Below are positions 63,973 through 64,000 of a DNA stretch of 64,000 nucleotides, one piece after another. This DNA comes from Neurospora intermedia (lineage: Eukaryota > Ascomycota > Sordariomycetes > Sordariales > Sordariaceae), in the NCBI GenBank assembly GCA_037102815.1, contig BTPP01000008.1, positions 1,922,001-1,986,000 on the forward strand, read 5' to 3'. Position 1 is the first letter of the stretch. The number at the start of each line of letters is the position of its first letter. Made by a program: the position numbers and the translations under genes. The notes below the pieces were generated by a model. It was not told the origin of the DNA, did no database searches, and saw only the letters and a program-made list of their open reading frames with translations.

Positions 63973-64000
63973 GTGCGTCCCGCTTTTTGGAACCTGACCC

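Overview
This is filamentous ascomycete DNA and most probably Neurospora (N. crassa or a close relative). The signs are genes on both strands broken by short introns of about 55-80 nt with GTPuNGT donors and CTNAC branch points, a C-rich third codon position, single dispersed copies of 5S rRNA and intron-containing tRNA genes, and a retroelement whose mutations are almost purely CpA-to-TpA on both strands, the mark of repeat-induced point mutation (RIP). The genus is also suggested by recalled similarity of the GH11 xylanase and Rpt1 proteins; no database was searched.

Layout. 1-8.5 kb: two minus-strand genes of unknown function (a very long acidic/coiled-coil protein running off the left edge, and a 2-exon gene with an in-frame TAG), then a tRNA-Ile. 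9-12.6 kb: a single-pass membrane protein and a secreted GH11 endo-xylanase, both minus. 12.6-21.7 kb: gene-poor, with a 5S rRNA gene and an apparently broken gene. 21.7-27.7 kb: a C2H2 plus Zn2Cys6 transcription factor with 57 consecutive CAA codons, followed on the same strand by a cytochrome P450. 28.86-34.78 kb: a nested transposon, in which a RIP-destroyed Copia-type LTR retrotransposon has inserted 4 bp from the end of a short TA-flanked inverted-repeat element. 36.4-38 kb: an aryl-alcohol-type zinc alcohol dehydrogenase. 38.1-39 kb: two related inverted-repeat elements inside a diverged tandem duplication. 39.5-45.9 kb: three plus-strand genes (a protein with a 100-residue tandem repeat, a single-pass cell-surface protein, and a UVRAG/Vps38-like subunit of the PI3-kinase complex). 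46.8-50.7 kb: a large minus-strand fungal protein of unknown function. 50.7-56.2 kb: gene-free, with small foldback elements and homopolymers. 56.2-58.3 kb: a Cys-rich membrane protein with a Gly/Tyr/Gln-rich tail. 60.9 kb: a tRNA-Thr with a long intron. 61.6-64 kb: the proteasome ATPase Rpt1, divergent from the first exon of a probable CCT-delta chaperonin gene.

How the genes work together. This is not an operon-like region. The housekeeping genes (Rpt1, probable CCT4, UVRAG/Vps38, RNA genes) are interleaved with lifestyle genes (xylanase, P450, alcohol dehydrogenase). The only neighbours that suggest a functional link are the transcription factor with its downstream P450 and the divergent Rpt1/CCT4 pair; both links are inference. 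I found no clearly new biological system. The best candidates for follow-up are the nested, RIP-graded retrotransposon, the 100-residue repeat protein, the long tRNA intron, the extreme polyglutamine factor and the small foldback elements.
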